Origin: Chloroflexota bacterium | Lineage (GTDB): Bacteria; Chloroflexota; Anaerolineae; Anaerolineales; UBA4823 | Direction: 5' to 3' | Assembly: GCA_012798185.1 (NCBI GenBank) | Contig: JAAZNS010000284.1 | Location: 1 to 5,957, forward strand | Length of the DNA: 5,957 nt | In this document: positions 5,835 through 5,957 of the stretch, one piece after another | Layout: every line of letters starts with the position of its first letter | How positions within the stretch are numbered: the stretch's first letter is position 1 | Program-made: the position numbers and the translations under genes | Notes under the pieces: model-generated | Seen by the model: only the letters and a program-made list of their open reading frames with translations | What the model was told of the DNA's origin: nothing | Database searches by the model: none

Positions 5835-5957
5835 TCAAATTAGTGTCCTGGAATCAAGTTTTTTCAGAACAGATATCACTGAATTCGAGATATCCGGTTC
5901 TGCAAACAACTCATTTCCATTGATAGTGACAACAGCAGAACGAACAGGCCGCAGAAG
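5835..5957 (-). CDS. Possible C-terminal end of a convergent gene (partial, unknown)
   Basis: On the minus strand, the frame entering at the right edge stays open for 40 codons and ends with TGA at 5837-5835. The peptide, ending VISVLKKLDSRTLI, has a protein-like mix, with a beta-type stretch RSAVVTING and a C-terminal amphipathic helix. I do not recognise a family. The other five frames across this stretch close sooner, apart from a short unsupported one at the very end of the + strand. An open stretch this short can arise by chance, so this is tentative. If real, it converges on the his operon with about 55 bp between stop codons. Confidence 0.4.
   Translation of the reverse strand, partial: LLRPVRSAVVTINGNELFAEPDISNSVISVLKKLDSRTLI
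5865..5902. repeat. Imperfect inverted repeat downstream of the operon
   Basis: The left arm CAGAAC-A-GATATC (5865-5877) pairs with the right arm GATATC-CG-GTTCTG (5889-5902): two 6-bp stems with a 1-versus-2 base internal mismatch and an 11-base loop. On the + strand a run of six T precedes it (5859-5864), with no U-tract after it. On the minus strand it is followed by A's. It therefore does not match an intrinsic terminator in either direction. It lies inside the possible minus-strand coding end and may be a protein-binding palindrome, an RNA hairpin or coincidence. Confidence 0.45.

Overview
The window is a compact, one-directional histidine biosynthesis operon on the + strand. Eight core his genes or gene ends are recognisable, followed by a large HAD-superfamily hydrolase joined to the end of the operon. 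The order is hisD (last 18 codons only), hisC, hisB, hisH, hisA, hisF, hisI, hisE, then the HAD gene. The operon's 5' end (probably hisG, the rest of hisD, and any promoter or leader) lies outside the window. The organism is a bacterium of moderate to low GC. The unfused monofunctional HisB and the separate but overlapping hisI and hisE exclude an enteric-type operon. The overall look reminds me of Chloroflexota/Anaerolineae, but that is an impression and not something the sequence proves.

Layout: 1-57 is the C-terminus of histidinol dehydrogenase. Positions 54-2382 hold hisC, hisB and hisH, each starting inside the previous stop codon (ATGA overlaps). hisA follows; its best-supported start is 2391, not the ATG inside the hisH stop. 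A 70-bp gap (3132-3201) is the only real intergenic space in the operon. hisF has a strong ribosome binding site. hisI overlaps hisF, probably with a TTG start at 3983. hisE overlaps hisI by 23 nt in another frame. The HAD gene starts with a GTG overlapping the hisE stop and ends at 5779. The last 178 bp hold no complete gene. They contain a possible C-terminal end of a convergent minus-strand gene and an imperfect inverted repeat, but no convincing intrinsic terminator.

How the genes work together: HisE and HisI convert phosphoribosyl-ATP to ProFAR, HisA isomerises ProFAR to PRFAR, and HisH/HisF convert PRFAR with glutamine-derived ammonia to imidazole glycerol phosphate plus AICAR. HisB dehydrates IGP, HisC transaminates the product to histidinol phosphate, and HisD oxidises histidinol to histidine. 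The steps not accounted for in the window are the first (HisG, probably upstream) and histidinol-phosphate phosphatase. The HAD protein has all four HAD catalytic motifs, a very large cap insertion and tight coupling to hisE, so it is the obvious candidate for the missing phosphatase. This is the most interesting item in the window.
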